Source of the DNA: Streptomyces sp. NBC_00654
GTDB taxonomy: Bacteria; Actinomycetota; Actinomycetes; Streptomycetales; Streptomycetaceae
Length of the DNA: 64,000 nucleotides
Assembly: GCF_026341775.1 (NCBI RefSeq)
Contig: NZ_JAPEOB010000004.1
Coordinates: 248,001-312,000, forward strand
Reading direction: 5' to 3'
Shown here: piece after piece, positions 42,801-54,300 of the stretch
How the letters are laid out: each line of letters begins with the position of its first letter
How positions within the stretch are numbered: the first letter of the stretch is position 1
Program-made: the position numbers and the translations under genes
Notes under the pieces: generated by a model
The model's input: the letters and a program-made list of their open reading frames with translations, nothing else
What the model was told of the DNA's origin: nothing
Databases searched by the model: none

Positions 42801-45800
42801 CCTGGGCCGGTTCGCTGTCGGTGACCAGAACGGTGTGCGGGCGTGGCAGTTGGCCGGGGACATCGGCAGTTCGATGGATGCGAGCACGGATCTGCCGCAC
42901 GCGGTGGACGCCAACGCGATCGTCCAGGACCTGCCGGACGGTCCGGAGCTGACGCTCACGCTGGAATGGCCGGACGATCTGCTCGACGAGGCCGAGATCG
43001 AACGACTGGGCCAGGCATGGCTGGACATGTTGTCCGGGTTGGCCCGTCAGGCGGATGACCCTGCCGCAGGCGGACACACCGCATCCGACTTCGATCTCGT
43101 CGACCTGGAGCAGGACGAGATCGAGGCCCTTGAGGCCGAACACTCGGGTGCCGGTGGACTGGCCGAGGTGCTGCCGCTCTCACCGTTGCAGCACGGGCTG
43201 GCCTTCCACGCCGGCTACGTACGCGACGGCGTCGATGTCTACACCGCACAGGCGGTGCTGGACCTGACCGGTCCGCTGGATATGGAGCTGCTGCGGAAGT
43301 CGGTGCGCGGGCTGCTGGATCGGCATGCCAATCTCCGTGCCGGATTCCGGCACAGCGCCGCCGGGGCCCCCTACCAGGTGATCGCCGGCACCGTGGAGGT
43401 GCCATTGACCCAGGTGGACGTGACGGAATCGGTAGATCCGCAAGCCGAAGCGCTGGTGGTGGCCGCGGCCGAACGGGCAAGGCCGTTCGAGCTCGCCCGG
43501 CCCCCGCTGCTGCGGTTCGCGGTGATCGTGGTGGGTCCGGACGAGTACCGGCTGGTGCTGACCTCGCATCACATCCTGCTCGACGGCTGGTCGATACACC
43601 TGCTGCTGGATGAACTGTTCAAGCTGTACGGCAACGGAGCGGATCCGCTCGCGCTGGCGCCGGTGACGCCGTATCGGCAGTACCTGGCCTGGTTGAGCGA
43701 AACCGATCGGGACGCTGCCATCGCCGCATGGCGCAACGCTTTGGCCGGCCTGCCGGAGCCGACTCTGATCGCGGCGGACCGGCCGGTGCCGGTCCAGATG
43801 TCCGAACAGACATGGACCGCACTGGACGAGGCGTTCTTCGAGGCGTTGGCGGCGAGGGCCCGCGAGTTCGGCGTCACGGTCAGCACACTGCTGCAGGCGG
43901 TGTGGGGAGTGGTGCTGGCGGCGATAACCGGTCGCGACGATGTGGTGTTCGGGTCGGTGGTGTCCGGGCGCTCGGCCGAGCTTCCCGGGATCGAGACCAT
44001 GGTCGGACTCTTCATCAACACCGTCCCGGTCCGGGTACGGATGCAGCCGCAGCACACCTTTGCCGAGCTGGTGCGGCGATTGCAGAGCGAGCAGACAGCG
44101 GTGCTCGCTCATCACCACCTCGGGCTCACCGACATTCAGCAGGCCGCCGGACTTGGGCAGCTGTTCGACACCCTCTTCGTCTACGAGAACTACCCCAAGC
44201 CTGCCGCAAGCGATGACGGAGCTGCCGACGCAGGACCGGATCGGTTGCGTGTGCGGGGTGTGACCGATGCCGATTCCACCCACTACCCCCTGGCACTGAC
44301 GGCCATCCCGGACAACGGCCTGCAGCTGCGGCTGGAACGCCAGCCGGAGCTGGTCACCGCCGCGCAGGCCGATACCGTGCTGGACCGGTTCACGCAGGTG
44401 CTCGAAGCCCTGGTCGCTGCTCCGCAGGTGCCGCTGTCCGTGGTGCCGATCCTGACCGAGTCCGAACGGCAACAGCTGTGGGCGTGGAATGACACCGCGG
44501 CGGAGGTACCGGCACAGACGCTGCCGGAGATGTTCGCCGCGCAGGTCGCCGCCACCCCCGAGGCGACTGCGGCGATGTTCGAGAACCAGTCGCTGACCTA
44601 CGCCCAGCTCGATGTCCGCGCCAACCAGTTTGCCCACTGGCTCATCGACCACGGCATCGGACCCGAGGACCGGGTCGCGATCATGTTGCCTCGCTGCCTG
44701 GAACTGGTTGTCGCCGTGCTGGGTGTCACCAAAGCCGGCGCCGCCTGGCTACCCATCGATGCGAACTACCCCCAGGCGCGCATCGACTACATCCTCGCGG
44801 ACGCGCAACCGGCGGTCGTGGTGGACGAGTCGGTGGTGCGCGAGGTCAGCGGATACCCCACCGATCCGGTGCGGTTGCGGGCTGTGCCCGAAAATGCGGC
44901 CTACCTCATCTACACCTCCGGCTCCACCGGGGAACCCAAGGGCGTTGTGGTCAGCCATACCGGTCTGGCCAGTTTGGCCGGCAGCTTGGCCGAGCGGCTG
45001 GATCTGACCACACGGAGCCGGGTCCTGGCGTTGGCATCGCCGAGTTTCGATGTCTCGGTGCTGGAACTGCTCATGGCGATCGGTGGCGGCGCCGCACTGG
45101 TGGTTCCGCCTGAGGGTGTTGTGGCCGGTGGAGAGCTGGCCGAGGTGTTGGCCGACCGGGAGATCAGCCATGCGTTGATCCCGCCCCCCGTGCTGGCCAC
45201 CGTTCCCGAATCACCCGAGTCGGTACTGCCATGCCTGGTACTGGGTGTGGCGGCGTGTCCTCCTGAACTCGTGCATCGGTGGTCGCCCGGGCGCCGGATG
45301 ATCAACACCTATGGGCCGACCGAGGCCACCATCGCCATGACGATCGGTCGGCACATTCCGGTCGGTGATGAGATTCCGCCGGTCGGGTATCCGACCGCGA
45401 ACGCGCGGGCGTTCGTGTTGGATTCGTGGTTGCGTCTGGTGCCGCCGGGTGCGGTGGGCGAGCTGTATATCGCTGGTGTGGGTGTGGCCCGGGGATATCT
45501 GGGCCGAGCGGGGTTGACCGCGGCTCGATTCGTAGCCGATCCGTTCGGTTCCGGTGAGCGGATGTATCGGACTGGGGATCTGGTCCGGTGGAACCCGGAA
45601 GGAGAGCTGGTCTTCGTCGGTCGTGTCGATGACCAGGTGAAGGTGCGGGGGTTCCGGGTTGAGCCCGGTGAGGTCGAGGCGGCGCTGGTGGCGCAGGAGT
45701 CGGTGGGCCAGGCGGTGGTGGTGGTCCGCGCCAGTCATGCCGGCGAACGGCTGGTGGGGTATGTGACCGCTGCCGGGGAGGCCGCAGTGGATGCCGTCGC

Positions 45801-46275
45801 GGTGCGCGAGGGTCTGGCGGCCCGGTTGCCGGAATATATGGTGCCGGCGGCAGTGGTGGTGCTCGAGGCGCTGCCATTGACATCGAACGGGAAGGTCGAC
45901 CGCAAGGCGTTGCCGGAACCGGACTTCAGCGGACGCGTTTCGGACAGGGAGCCGGTCACAGAGGTCGAACGGATGCTGTGCGATCTGTTTGCCGAGGTGC
46001 TCGGTCTGCCGCGGGTCGGTGCGGACGACAGCTTCTTCGAGCTGGGCGGGGATTCGCTTCTCTCGATGCAACTGGCGGCGCGGGCCCGCCGTGACGGCAT
46101 GGTCTTCGGCTCGCGGGAGGTGTTCGATCGTCGGACGCCTGCGGGCATCGCGACGATCGTAGAGCTGGGCGCGGATGATCCCGCTGCGGGCGGAGACATC
46201 ACATCCGGCGTCGACCTCCTCGACCTGGACCAGGAGGAGATCGACGAATTCGAGGCCGAGTTCGACCACCGGTAG
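36853..46275 (+). CDS. Glycopeptide NRPS, modules 1-3 (A-T-C-A-T-E-C-A-T)
   Basis: The 3140-aa synthetase has domains at about A1 8-500, T1 515-590, C2 615-1045 (HHTLIDG at 753), A2 1053-1530, T2 ~1568, E2 1626-2070 ([10 protein letters not shown]), C3 2105-2540 (HHILLDG), A3 2556-3040 and T3 ~3064. Pocket codes read by alignment to GrsA are A1 D-A-F-Y-Q-G-M-V-W-K, A2 D-A-S-T-V-A-A-V-C-K (Tyr/beta-hydroxy-Tyr) and A3 D-V-L-L-V-G-T-I-A-K. A1 resembles the leucine pocket of vancomycin-type module 1 in its first half, but Trp at position 331 suggests a smaller substrate. A3 matches no code I know. Module 1 lacks an E domain. No N-terminal C domain confirms this as the initiation protein. The C-terminal [14 protein letters not shown] looks like a docking segment. 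Confidence 0.95.
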   Translation: MNSTAQATPTVMELFASHVDRTPDAVAVVDGDRVLTYRQLDEHAGRLAGRLISRGIRRGDRVAVMMDRSADLLVALLAAWKAGAVYVPVDAAYPARRVAFMVADAKVSLMVCSVAARDGVPDGIESLELDTATDDGACDAAAVTVHPGDLAYVMYTSGSTGTPKGVAIPHRSLVELVESSGWAMEPGDAVLMHAPYAFDASMFEIWVPLAWGARVMIAGPGPVDAQRLRELVAAGLTRAYLTAGNFRAVAEESPESFAGLREVQTGGDLVPAHAVQRVREACPRARIRHMYGPTEATVWATWHVLEPGDVMGPTLPIGRPLSGRRAHVLDESLRPVGPGVVGELYLSGAGLADGYLNRPGLTAERFVADPYAPDSAAEGGGGHVTGGRMYRTGDLAQWTADGELLFAGRVDHQVKIRGYRIEPGEIEAALMTQPGVHDAVLVAIDGRPIGYVVADGDADPDLIRERLGAELPEYLVPAAVIVMDALPLTANGKVDRAALPAPEFEANATGREPVTEAERVLCDLFAEMLGVERVGVDDGLIQLGGDSIGAMRLAARAFKAGLLLTPAQILKEQTPARLAAAARAVPADRPVDQPLIALTAEDKAEPAIADSEAEEVWPLAPLQEGLVFQSTLDDQGLGDQGRDIYQVHWLVELNGPLDAARLRATWEAVFARHPQLRPSFHRLPSGKTVQVVHRHVTLPWQEVDLTGASDVDAAVDALVEREQEKRFDLAQAPLARLVLMRIAEDCHRLLVVIHHTLIDGWSVAVILNEVAEAYTAGGQLPERAGSASYRDYLAWLDRQDKDAARAAWRAELSGLDEPALVATAASAADYDHRVVHLPTDLHTRLMRLARDHGLTLNTVVQGAWALVLARLLRRTDVVFGATVACRPAVLPGVESMPGLMMNTVPVRVPLDGGQSVMDMLAGLQHRQAALIPHQHLGLPEIQKSAGSGAAFDTLLVFENYPRDFAGQFTYLGTVEGTHYPLTLGIIPGDRFRIQLSYWHGQIRESVAESALQWFVDALAALVADPSGLVGRVGVAEGQAHDPEPALVVGESLPALVRRVVTERSNDVAVVDGEGELSFGELWDRAVGLAAVLRARGVGPERRVGVVVERSSWWLVGILGVSLAGGAFVPVDPAYPAERVKWILDDADPVSVVCVGTTRSAVPEKFADRLVVVGDVDLAGGSDAGLPQVGPGDAAYVMYTSGSTGAPKGVVVSHAGLGNLAAAQIDRFGVSPSSRVLQFAALGFDAMVSEVLMALLSGATLVMAPARDLPPQVSLAEALERWQVTHVTVPPSVLGTADALPDELQTVVVAGEACPPSLVDRWSEGRRLIDAYGPAEATVCAAMSTPLTAGRNVVPIGTPIAGGRCYVLDAFLLPLPPGIAGELYVAGIGLARGYLGRAGLTAERFVADPFAPGERMYRTGDLAYWTSQGELVFAGRADDQVKVRGFRIEPGEIESVLSDHPRVSQAAVTVRADRLLAYVSPGDIDPRAVREGLAARLPQHMVPAAVIVLDALPVTANGKIDRGALPDPDFAAATAGREPVTEAERVLCDLFAEVLGLDRVGADDSFFELGGDSILSMQLASRARHAGLTFASRDVFACRTPERLARLAAESTLPHSDRSPAADGVGGVEWTPVMRMLGDGVVGAGFAQWAVVGAPPDLTEDVLAAGLAALVDSHDMLRVRVEPGRLVVGEPGSVDPSGLVTRVEAAGRRLDEVVEDAARGAVERLDPAAGVVVQAVWVDGGPDRLGRLVVVVHHLAVDGVSWRVLLPDLQAACEAVAAGRDPVVEPVEVSFRRWAGLLEEWAVSAERVGELAAWEAIVGQEDQPFGARGLTTGRDAGGAVRSRSWVAPKAETSVLLGRAPGVFHCGAHEVLLAGLAGAVARWHGGDALLVDVESHGRHPVDGMDLSRTVGWFTSVHPVRLDVAGIDLADVLSGGSAAGRLLKVVKEQSRAVPGDGLGYGLLRHLNGETGPVLAALPSPQIGFNYLGRFAVGDQNGVRAWQLAGDIGSSMDASTDLPHAVDANAIVQDLPDGPELTLTLEWPDDLLDEAEIERLGQAWLDMLSGLARQADDPAAGGHTASDFDLVDLEQDEIEALEAEHSGAGGLAEVLPLSPLQHGLAFHAGYVRDGVDVYTAQAVLDLTGPLDMELLRKSVRGLLDRHANLRAGFRHSAAGAPYQVIAGTVEVPLTQVDVTESVDPQAEALVVAAAERARPFELARPPLLRFAVIVVGPDEYRLVLTSHHILLDGWSIHLLLDELFKLYGNGADPLALAPVTPYRQYLAWLSETDRDAAIAAWRNALAGLPEPTLIAADRPVPVQMSEQTWTALDEAFFEALAARAREFGVTVSTLLQAVWGVVLAAITGRDDVVFGSVVSGRSAELPGIETMVGLFINTVPVRVRMQPQHTFAELVRRLQSEQTAVLAHHHLGLTDIQQAAGLGQLFDTLFVYENYPKPAASDDGAADAGPDRLRVRGVTDADSTHYPLALTAIPDNGLQLRLERQPELVTAAQADTVLDRFTQVLEALVAAPQVPLSVVPILTESERQQLWAWNDTAAEVPAQTLPEMFAAQVAATPEATAAMFENQSLTYAQLDVRANQFAHWLIDHGIGPEDRVAIMLPRCLELVVAVLGVTKAGAAWLPIDANYPQARIDYILADAQPAVVVDESVVREVSGYPTDPVRLRAVPENAAYLIYTSGSTGEPKGVVVSHTGLASLAGSLAERLDLTTRSRVLALASPSFDVSVLELLMAIGGGAALVVPPEGVVAGGELAEVLADREISHALIPPPVLATVPESPESVLPCLVLGVAACPPELVHRWSPGRRMINTYGPTEATIAMTIGRHIPVGDEIPPVGYPTANARAFVLDSWLRLVPPGAVGELYIAGVGVARGYLGRAGLTAARFVADPFGSGERMYRTGDLVRWNPEGELVFVGRVDDQVKVRGFRVEPGEVEAALVAQESVGQAVVVVRASHAGERLVGYVTAAGEAAVDAVAVREGLAARLPEYMVPAAVVVLEALPLTSNGKVDRKALPEPDFSGRVSDREPVTEVERMLCDLFAEVLGLPRVGADDSFFELGGDSLLSMQLAARARRDGMVFGSREVFDRRTPAGIATIVELGADDPAAGGDITSGVDLLDLDQEEIDEFEAEFDHR

Positions 46276-46314
46276 GACAGTGTCCTAAGTGGTGAGGCAC
46301 GGCAGAACCTCAAC

Positions 46315-46530
46315 ATGCGGCGGGAGAAGTGGAGTTGGACGGTCTCAGGCGGGGTGTCGGAGATCGCGAAGCCACTGATCCCGCCGTCGAAGGTGCGGCC
46401 TCAGGGCGGCGGAACTCAGGACACGCCTGATGCGACGCTGTTCGCGGCCGTCACCCGGGGACTGGTCGCGGCTGCGCCCGGCGGGCGCTACCACCCTGCT
46501 TCGGCGTCTCCGAGTCCACGGCCCGCCGCC
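46315..46530 (+). pseudogene. IS5-family transposase N-terminal remnant
   Basis: The frame reads SGGVSEIAKPLIPPSKVRPQ then GGGTQDTPDATLFAAV, the conserved N-terminal domain of IS5-family transposases (W.L..PLIPP...RPQGGGTQ..PDE.LFAAI). After this the frame is lost, though residues of the next conserved segment (S.STARRRFL.W) reappear in another frame. It lies 40 bases past the NRPS stop. Confidence 0.75.
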
Positions 46531-46674
46531 GCTTCCTGATGTGGTGCCAGATCAGGTGGTTCCGGGTCGGACGCCTCGTCCGTCACCGGATCACCTGCCG
46601 AAGTCATGGATCACGCCGCTTCGTCGGCGTCCGGCACGGGAGCGAACCTCCCGCGCAGCTCTCAGGTACTAGGA

Positions 46675-47772
46675 ATGGATGGGGCCGTGATGCACTCCGC
46701 GCTGGTGATCGGCACAGGACTGATGGGTACGTCGGTGGCGTTGGCGCTGCGGGCGCGTGGCGTGACCGTGTACCTCAGGGACGTCGACTCGGCGGCTGCC
46801 CGGACGGCCGCGTCGCTGGGCGCCGGTACGGTGCAGTCGCCCACGGAAACCGTCGACCTGGCGATCGTTGCGGTGCCCCCGCCGCTGATCGGCAAGGTGC
46901 TGGCGGACGCACAGGGCGGGCACCTGGCGCGGCACTACACGGACGTGGCGAGCGTGAAGGCGGAAACGCAGCACGACGTCATCGCCCTCAATTGCGACAC
47001 CTCGTGCTACATCGGCGGACATCCCATGGCGGGCGCGTCGCGCAGCGGTCCGCTGAGGGCCCGGGGCGACCTCTTCGAGGGCCGCACCTGGGCGCTGACG
47101 CCGACGGCGGACACCGACACCGAAACGCTCAACACGGCACTGGAACTGGTGACGCTGTGTGGCGCTGTTCCTGTGCTGATGGAGGCGGCGGCGCACGACC
47201 GTGCGGTGGCGCTGGTGTCCCATGCGCCCCATGTGGTGGCGAGCCTGGTCGCGATGCGCCTGGACAGAGCCGAGGAGCGTGAGGTGAGCCTGGCGGGCCC
47301 GGGGCTGCGGGACCTGACCCGGATCGCGGAGGCCGACCCCCAGCTCTGGCTGGACATCCTGGGCGGCAACGCCGCGGTCGTGGCGGACCTCCTGGACGAA
47401 CTGGGCGCCGATCTGAGCGAGATGGTCGCCGGGCTGCGCGCCATGGCAGCGACGGACGAAGCCAAGCGCAGCAGTGGCATGAAGACGGTCGGGACCATGC
47501 TGCGCAGGGGGAAGTCAGGCCGCGGCCGCATCTCCGGTAAGCACGGGACGCAGCCTGAGCGGTTCGAATCGGTGACCGTGATGATCGGGGACCAACAGGG
47601 CGAACTGGCACGGCTGCTGACGGATGCGGACCGCGCGGACGTCAACATCGAGGACATCCGCATCGAGCATGCCACCGGCCGCCAGGCCGGCCTGGTCCAT
47701 GTCAGCGTCGCTCCCGGCATGACGGCACCGCTGAGGGAAGCCCTGCGGATCGGCGGCTGGCACGAGCGCTGA
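46675..47772 (+). CDS. Prephenate dehydrogenase with ACT domain
   Basis: ATG 46675, just after AGGA, or GTG/ATG at 46687/46690 are all plausible; the Rossmann motif VIGTGLMGTSVALALRARG must be near the N-terminus, which rules out the longest frame. The ~365-aa protein has the TyrA catalytic signature GGHPMAGASRSG and SHAPHVVASLVAMRL, then a C-terminal ACT domain (VTVMIGDQQGELARLLTDAD). It oxidatively decarboxylates prephenate to 4-hydroxyphenylpyruvate, the entry to both Tyr and Hpg; glycopeptide clusters carry such a gene to boost supply. Its placement between NRPS genes, bordered by IS5-like and IS481-like remnants, suggests secondary insertion. Confidence 0.93.
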   Translation: MDGAVMHSALVIGTGLMGTSVALALRARGVTVYLRDVDSAAARTAASLGAGTVQSPTETVDLAIVAVPPPLIGKVLADAQGGHLARHYTDVASVKAETQHDVIALNCDTSCYIGGHPMAGASRSGPLRARGDLFEGRTWALTPTADTDTETLNTALELVTLCGAVPVLMEAAAHDRAVALVSHAPHVVASLVAMRLDRAEEREVSLAGPGLRDLTRIAEADPQLWLDILGGNAAVVADLLDELGADLSEMVAGLRAMAATDEAKRSSGMKTVGTMLRRGKSGRGRISGKHGTQPERFESVTVMIGDQQGELARLLTDADRADVNIEDIRIEHATGRQAGLVHVSVAPGMTAPLREALRIGGWHER

Positions 47773-47856
47773 GCGCCGGCCGCGGCCCGATGTGTGGTTC
47801 GCCCCCCCTGGGCGGCGAGGAGTTCGCTCCGCGGGTGTGCGACTGAAGATCATGGA

Positions 47857-48080
47857 TTACGCCCGGTGCGAGGCGTGCGCGATGCCCTTGTCGAGCACGT
47901 GGAAGGGGAACGCGGACTGGACATCGGCCCCGTTGTCCGTCGGGATCACCTCGACCTGGAACGGCAGGCGCTGGATCGCAGCGGCCTTGTTGAGTTGTGG
48001 GTAGATCCGCAGGCCCTCGACCCCCTCGGCCCGGTAGCGGCGCTGCCCTGCCGTGGTACGCCCGCCGGCTGATCCCGAAG
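47857..48080 (-). pseudogene. IS481-type transposase remnant
   Basis: Leftward translation gives KAAAIQRLPFQVEVIPTDNG then ADVQSAFPFHVLDKGIAH, matching the integrase-core TDNG..F...F...L...GI.H of IS481-family transposases, including the second catalytic Asp. The remaining domain is absent. Confidence 0.7.
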
Positions 48081-48173
48081 TACCGGCAGGACTTGGCGAC
48101 ATAGCCGGTGACCTATTCGACATGGCGCATGACGGCCAGGCGCCGCTTGGCCTCACGATCGACCGCGTCCGGT

Positions 48174-48323
48174 GCGACTGGACATGTTGTCCGGGCTCGC
48201 CCGTCAGGCGGATGATTCTTCTGTGCGGCACGTTCCGCATTCGACGTCGACCTCCTCGACCTGGATCAGGGCGAGTTTGAGGAATTCACGGCTGAGTTCG
48301 ACGACCAACGTCAAGCCCATAGC
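48174..48323 (+). pseudogene. NRPS tail remnant (epimerase end plus docking segment)
   Basis: DNA for [13 protein letters not shown] matches the end of the E2 domain in the upstream NRPS (43021-43062). After a frame change, [20 protein letters not shown] then FDDQRQAHS-stop matches the C-terminal docking segment of modules 1-3 ([18 protein letters not shown]). It ends about 20 bases before the next NRPS start, so a former NRPS gene end survives here. Confidence 0.85.
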
Positions 48324-48341
48324 TGATTAAGGGAGACATTG

Positions 48342-51300
48342 ATGGCCCAGTCGCGGATCGAGGACATCTGGCCGCTTTCGCCACTGCAGGCTGGGTTGCT
48401 CTTCCACGCGGTTTACGACGGCGAAGGGCCCGACGTCTACGTAGGCCATTGGATCCTGGACCTGGACGGGCCGGTGGACGCGGCCAGGCTGCGCGCGGCA
48501 TGGGAGGCGCTGCTGACCCGGCACGCTCCGCTTCGGGCCTGCTTTCGGCAGCGTAAATCGGGCGAGACCGTGCAGATCGTCCTCAAAGAGGTGGAGCTTC
48601 CGTGGCGAGAGGTCGACGTTTCCCACCTCGATGACCCCGACGAGGCCGTGCGCGAGCTGGCCGAGGAGGATCGGACGACGCGATTCGACCTCGCGCAGGC
48701 GCCGTTGCTGCGGCTGACCCTGATCCGCCTCGGCGACCGTACGCATCGACTGGTGATGACCTGCCATCACACGATCACGGACGGCTGGTCGTTGCCGGTC
48801 ATGGTCAACGAGCTGTCGAAGCTGTACCCGGCCGGCGGCGACCCGCTGGCCCTGCCCGCGGTGACGTCATATCGGGACTACCTCGCGTGGCTGAGCAGGC
48901 AGGACAAGGAGCGGGCCCTGTCGGCATGGGCGGCGCAGCTGCGTGGTGCCGAGGAGCCGACGCTGGTGGCGCCCGCCGATCCGGGGCGAGCGCCCGGCGT
49001 GCCGGACAGCGTCGAGATCGAGCTGCCCGCGACCCTCACGCGCTCGCTGGACGAGCTGGCTCGTGGCCATGGGCTGACGCTGAACACCGTGGTGCAAGGC
49101 GCGTGGGCCATGGTGCTGGCGCGACTGGCGGGCCGGACGGACGTGGTGTTCGGGGCGGCGGTATCGGCGCGCCCGCCGGATCTGCCCGGCGTGGAGGAGA
49201 TGGTGGGGCTATTCCTCAACACCGTTCCGGTGCGCGTGCGGCTCCGCGGCTCGACGCCGGTGATGGAGCTGCTGGCGGAATTGCAGAAACGGCAGTCGGC
49301 GCTCATACCTGACCAGTTCGTGGGGTTGGTGGACATACAGCAGGCGGTCGGCCCCGGCGCGGTCTTCGATACCCTGCTCGTCTTCGAGAAGTTCCCCAAC
49401 AAGCCCGCCGAATCGGACTCCGAGGGAAACTTTGGCATTCGAATAAATCAGGGCCGGGCAGCCGCCCACTACCCGCTGACGCTGGTTTGTGTCCCCGGCG
49501 AATCGATGCTCCTCAAACTCGACTATCTGACGGAGCTCTTCGATCGGGCCACAGCATTCTCCATCGTTGAGCGACTGAAGGAGGTTCTGCGTCAGCTGAC
49601 GGGCGCGGGCGACCTGACGGTGGCCGAGGTCGATGTGACGACCGCGGCCGAGCGTGAGGTGGTCAATGAATGGGGTGCGACAGCCGCCATGATGCCGGGC
49701 CGGCCGGCCCCGGATCTGTTCGACCGTCAGGTGGAGCGCCACCGCGACAGGGCGGCGGTCGTCGATGGCGATCGGGCGATGTCGTTCGGGGAACTGGCCG
49801 AACACGCGGAGCGGCTCGCCGGCTATCTGCGCAGCAGGGGAGTTCGGCGCGGGGATCGGGTGGCCGTGGTGATGGGCCGGTCGCCCGAGCTGATCGCGAC
49901 GTTGCTCGCGGTGTGGAAGGCGGGAGCGGCGTACGTCCCCGTGGATCCCGCCTATCCGGCGGAACGCCTGAAGTTCATGCTCGCGGATGCGGAGCCGGCG
50001 GCAGTGCTGTGCGCAGAGGCGTACCGAGATGTCGTGCTGGACGGAGGGCTCGAGCCGATCGTCCTGGACGATGCCCGGACGCGGAAGGCGGTGGCGGAGT
50101 GCCCCCGTCTGTCCGTTGGCGTACACGCTGACGACCTCGCGTACGTGATGTACACGTCGGGGTCGACGGGAACACCGAAGGGCGTCGTGGTGACGCACGG
50201 CAACGTCGCGGCGCTGGTCGGGGAGCCGGGATGGGCCATCGGCCCCGATGACGCCGTGCTGATGCATGCCTCGCACGCGTTCGACATATCCCTGTTCGAG
50301 CTGTGGGTGCCGCTGCTTTCGGGTGCCAGGGTGGTGCTGGCCGGATCGGGTGCGGTGGACGGCGAGGCTCTGGCCGGCTATGTGGCCGACGGTGTCACGG
50401 TCGCCCACCTGACCGCGGGGACCTTCCGGGTGGTGGCCGAGGAGTCACCGGAGTCGCTCGCCGGTCTGCGCGAGGTGCTGACCGGTGGGGACGCGGTGCC
50501 GCCCGCGGCGGTGGAGCGGGTGCGGCGCAGCAGTCCTGGCGTGCGCGTGCGGCATCTCTACGGCCCGACGGAGGCCACGCTGTGTGCGACGTGGTGGCTG
50601 CTCGAACCCGGCGACACGACGGGATCAGTGCTGCCGATCGGACGACCGCTCCCGGGGCGGCGAACATACGTCCTCGATGCGTTCCTGCGCCCTGTGCCTC
50701 CAGGCGTGGTGGGCGAGCTGTATGTCGCTGGAGCCGGTGTGGCACAGGGCTACCTCGGTCGTGCGGCACTGACGGCGGAGCGGTTCGTGGCCGATCCGTT
50801 CGTTCCCGGTGACGCGGCGGCGCACAGCGCCTCCGCGGGGGGCGGTGGCCGGGCGACGGGCGAGCGCATGTACCGGACCGGCGACCTGGCGTACTGGACG
50901 GACCAGGGTGCGCTGGCGTTCGCCGGACGTGCCGATGACCAGGTCAAGATCCGCGGGTATCGAGTGGAGCCCGGCGAGATCGAGGTGGTCCTCGCCGGCC
51001 TGCCCGGTGTGGGCCAGGCCGTCGTGTCCGTACGGGACGAGCAGCAGCTGATCGGCTATGCGGTCGCCGAAGCGGGGCACGACGTCGACCCGGTGCGGCT
51101 GCGCGAGCAGCTCGCCGAGTCGCTGCCCGAATTCATGGTTCCGGCCGCGGTGCTGGTGCTGGACCAGCTGCCGTTGACGGTCAACGGAAAGGTGGACCGG
51201 CAGGCCCTGCCCGAACCGGACTTCGCCGCGAAGGCGGTCAGCCGCGAGCCGGACACGGAGGCCGAGCGCATCCTGTGCGGAGTGTTCGCCGAAGTCCTCG

Positions 51301-54300
51301 GCCTGGAACGGGTCGGGGTCGAGGGCAACTTCTTCGAGCTGGGCGGGGACTCGATCTCGTCGATGCAGGTGGCCGCCCGTGCGCGACGCGAGGGGATCTT
51401 CCTCACCCCGCGGCAGATATTCGAGCACCGGACCCCGGAGCGACTTGCGGCACTGACACAAGAGGCCCTGACGACACGCATACGGGACCGCTCCGAGGCG
51501 GGCACAGGCGTGGGAGAAATCCCCTGGGCGCCGGTGATGCGTGCCCTCGGGGATGCTGCGGTGCGCCCTGACTTCGTGCAGGCGAAAGTCGTCGTCACCC
51601 CGGCAGACCTGAGTCCGGATGCCCTGGTGATCGCCCTGCAAGCGGTGCTGGATGTGCACGATCTGCTGCGGGCACGGGTGGAGCCGGACGGACGGCTGTT
51701 CGTGGCCGAGCGCGGCGCGGTGGACGCGGCCGGCCTGGTCACGCGGGTGCCGGCCGGGACCGCGGACCTCGATGAGCTCGCCGAGCACGAAGCCAGGACG
51801 GCGGCCGGCACGCTGAACCCGTCGGCGGGAATCATGGTGCGGGCCGTGTGGGTCGACGCCGGAAGCGACCGGCCGGGCCGGTTGGCTTTGGTGGTGCACC
51901 ATCTGTCGGTCGACGCGGTCTCATGGGGAATCCTGGTGCCGGATCTGCGATCGGCGTACGACGCGGTGATCTCCGGCGGGCTCCCTGCCCTTGAGCCCGC
52001 GACGACGTCGTACCGGCACTGGGCGCGGCGGCTGACCGAGCAGGCCTTCAGCGAGAGCACGATCGCTGAGGTCGATCACTGGGTCGCCGTACTGGATGGT
52101 GCGGATTCGTCCCTCGAAAGGCGGACCGGGCAGTCGCACTCGTGGTCATGGACGCTGTCCGGAACCACGGCGCGCAGTCTGGTGTCCCGGCTTCCGGGGG
52201 TTTTCCACTGCGGGATTCACGAAGTCCTGCTGGCGGGCCTCGGGGGTGCGGTGGCGCGCCGGGGCGGTGCCGGCGCCGGGATTCTGGTGGACGTGGAAGG
52301 CCATGGTCGCCATGCCGCCGACGGTGAGGATCTGTTGCGCACCGTGGGCTGGTTCACCAGCGTCCACCCGGTCCGCCTCGATGTCTCCGATGTCGACCTT
52401 GCCGCCGCCGCAGCGGGGAACGCCGCGGCCGGGCAGTTGCTGAAGGCCGTGAAGGAACAGGCCCGCGCCGTCCCCGGCGATGGCCTCGGCTACGGGCTGT
52501 TGCGCTATCTCAACCCCGATACCGGGGCCAGGCTGGCCGGGTTGCCGTCCCCGCAGATCGGATTCAACTACCTCGGCCGGTCCAGCCTCGCCGCCGAGGC
52601 CACCGCGTGGCAGGGGAGCGAAGAGTCGCTCGGCGGCGGTCCGGAGATGGTCGCGGCCCACCCGATGGAGGTCGCTGCGGACGTTCAGGACACGCCCGCC
52701 GGACCCCGGCTGAGGCTGTCCATCGAAGGCAGGGATCTCGACCCCGCCACGGTGGAGCGGCTCGGCGAGGCATGGCTGGAGATGCTGACCGGCTTCGCGG
52801 CGCTGGCCGAGGATCCCGACGCCGGCGGGCACACCCCGTCCGACTTCGACCTCGTCGAGCTGACGCAGCGGGACGTGGCGGATCTGGAGGCCGCGGCGCC
52901 AGGGCTGACGGACGTCTGGTCCCTGTCACCGCTGCAGGAAGGCATGCTCTTCGAGCGGGCCATCGACGAGGACGGCGTCGACGTCTACCAGAGTCAGCGG
53001 ATCCTGGACCTCGACGGACCGGTCGACGCGCAACGGCTGCGTGCGGCGTGGCAACGGCTGGTCGCCCGGCACGAGTCGCTCCAGACGAGCTTCCACCAGC
53101 TCGGATCCGGCGAAACGGTGCAGGTCGTCGAGGGCGAGGTCGATGTCCCATGGCGTGAGGCCGATCTGTCGCACCTCGATGAGGCGGCCGCGACGGCGGA
53201 GGTCGAGCGCCTGCTCGCGCGGGATCAGGCGGAGCGGTTCGATGTGACCAGGGCACCGCTGCTCCGGCTGTTGCTGATCCGTCTCGGTCGGAGCAGGCAC
53301 CGGCTCGTCGTGACGTCGCATCATGTTGTCCTGGACGGCTGGTCCACACCGATCGTCCTGGGTGAGATGTCGACGGGTTACGCGGGTGGACAGGGCTCGT
53401 CGAAGCCACCGTCCTATCGGGACTACCTGGCGTGGCTCCGCCGTCAGGACGAGGAGGCGACACGAGCGGCGTGGCTGTCCGAGCTCGCCGGGGCGGACGA
53501 ACCGACCCTGATGGACGCCGACGCGGACAAGTCGATGGTCATGCCGGACGGGCATGCCGAATGGCTGCCCGAGGGGGCGACGCAGGCCCTCACCGACTTC
53601 GCACGTGGCCATGGACTGACGTTGAGCACGATCGTGCAGGGCGCATGGGCGTTGGTGCTGGCGCGGCTGGCGGGCCGGACGGACGTGGTGTTCGGGTCCG
53701 TGGTGTCGGGGCGTCCCGCGGATGTGCCGGATGTCGAGCGGATGGTGGGGATGTTCATCAACACCGTCCCGGTGCGTGTGCGCCTCGAAGGCGGCCGGCC
53801 GATGCTGGACATGTTGCAGGACTTGCAGAGGCGCCAGGCGGCGTTGACGGAGCATCAGTACCTGGGACTGTCCAAAATCCAGCGGCTGGTGGGGACGGGC
53901 GCGATCTTCGACAGCATCGTGATGGTCGTGAACTACCCGGACGACGACGCCGGTCCCGGCGGCGACGGTGGTTTTGCGATCAGCTCGATCCGCACCCGGA
54001 CCGGTACCGGTTATCCGCTGACCATGAGCGTCTCTCCCGGGAACCGCTTGCGGATCGACGTGGCCTACCGGCCCGATCGGATCGACCGCGAAACGGCCGC
54101 TGAGGTTGCCGGGCAGGTCGTGCGGGTCATTGAACGGATAGTGGCGGAGCCCTCGCTTCCGGTGGGCCGCCTGGCCGTGACGGACGAATCGACGCGTGCG
54201 TCGGTGGTGGAGCACGGGAGCTCGACCGGCGAAGCGGACGGCAGCCGGTCGGTGCTGTCGCTGTTCCGGCGGCAGGCCGACAGGTCCCCGGACGCGGTGG

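Noticed and set aside
46276..48341. Missing MbtH-like gene between the NRPS genes
   Set aside because: I looked for the short MbtH signature and did not see it here or elsewhere in the window; it probably lies to the right, so no claim is made.
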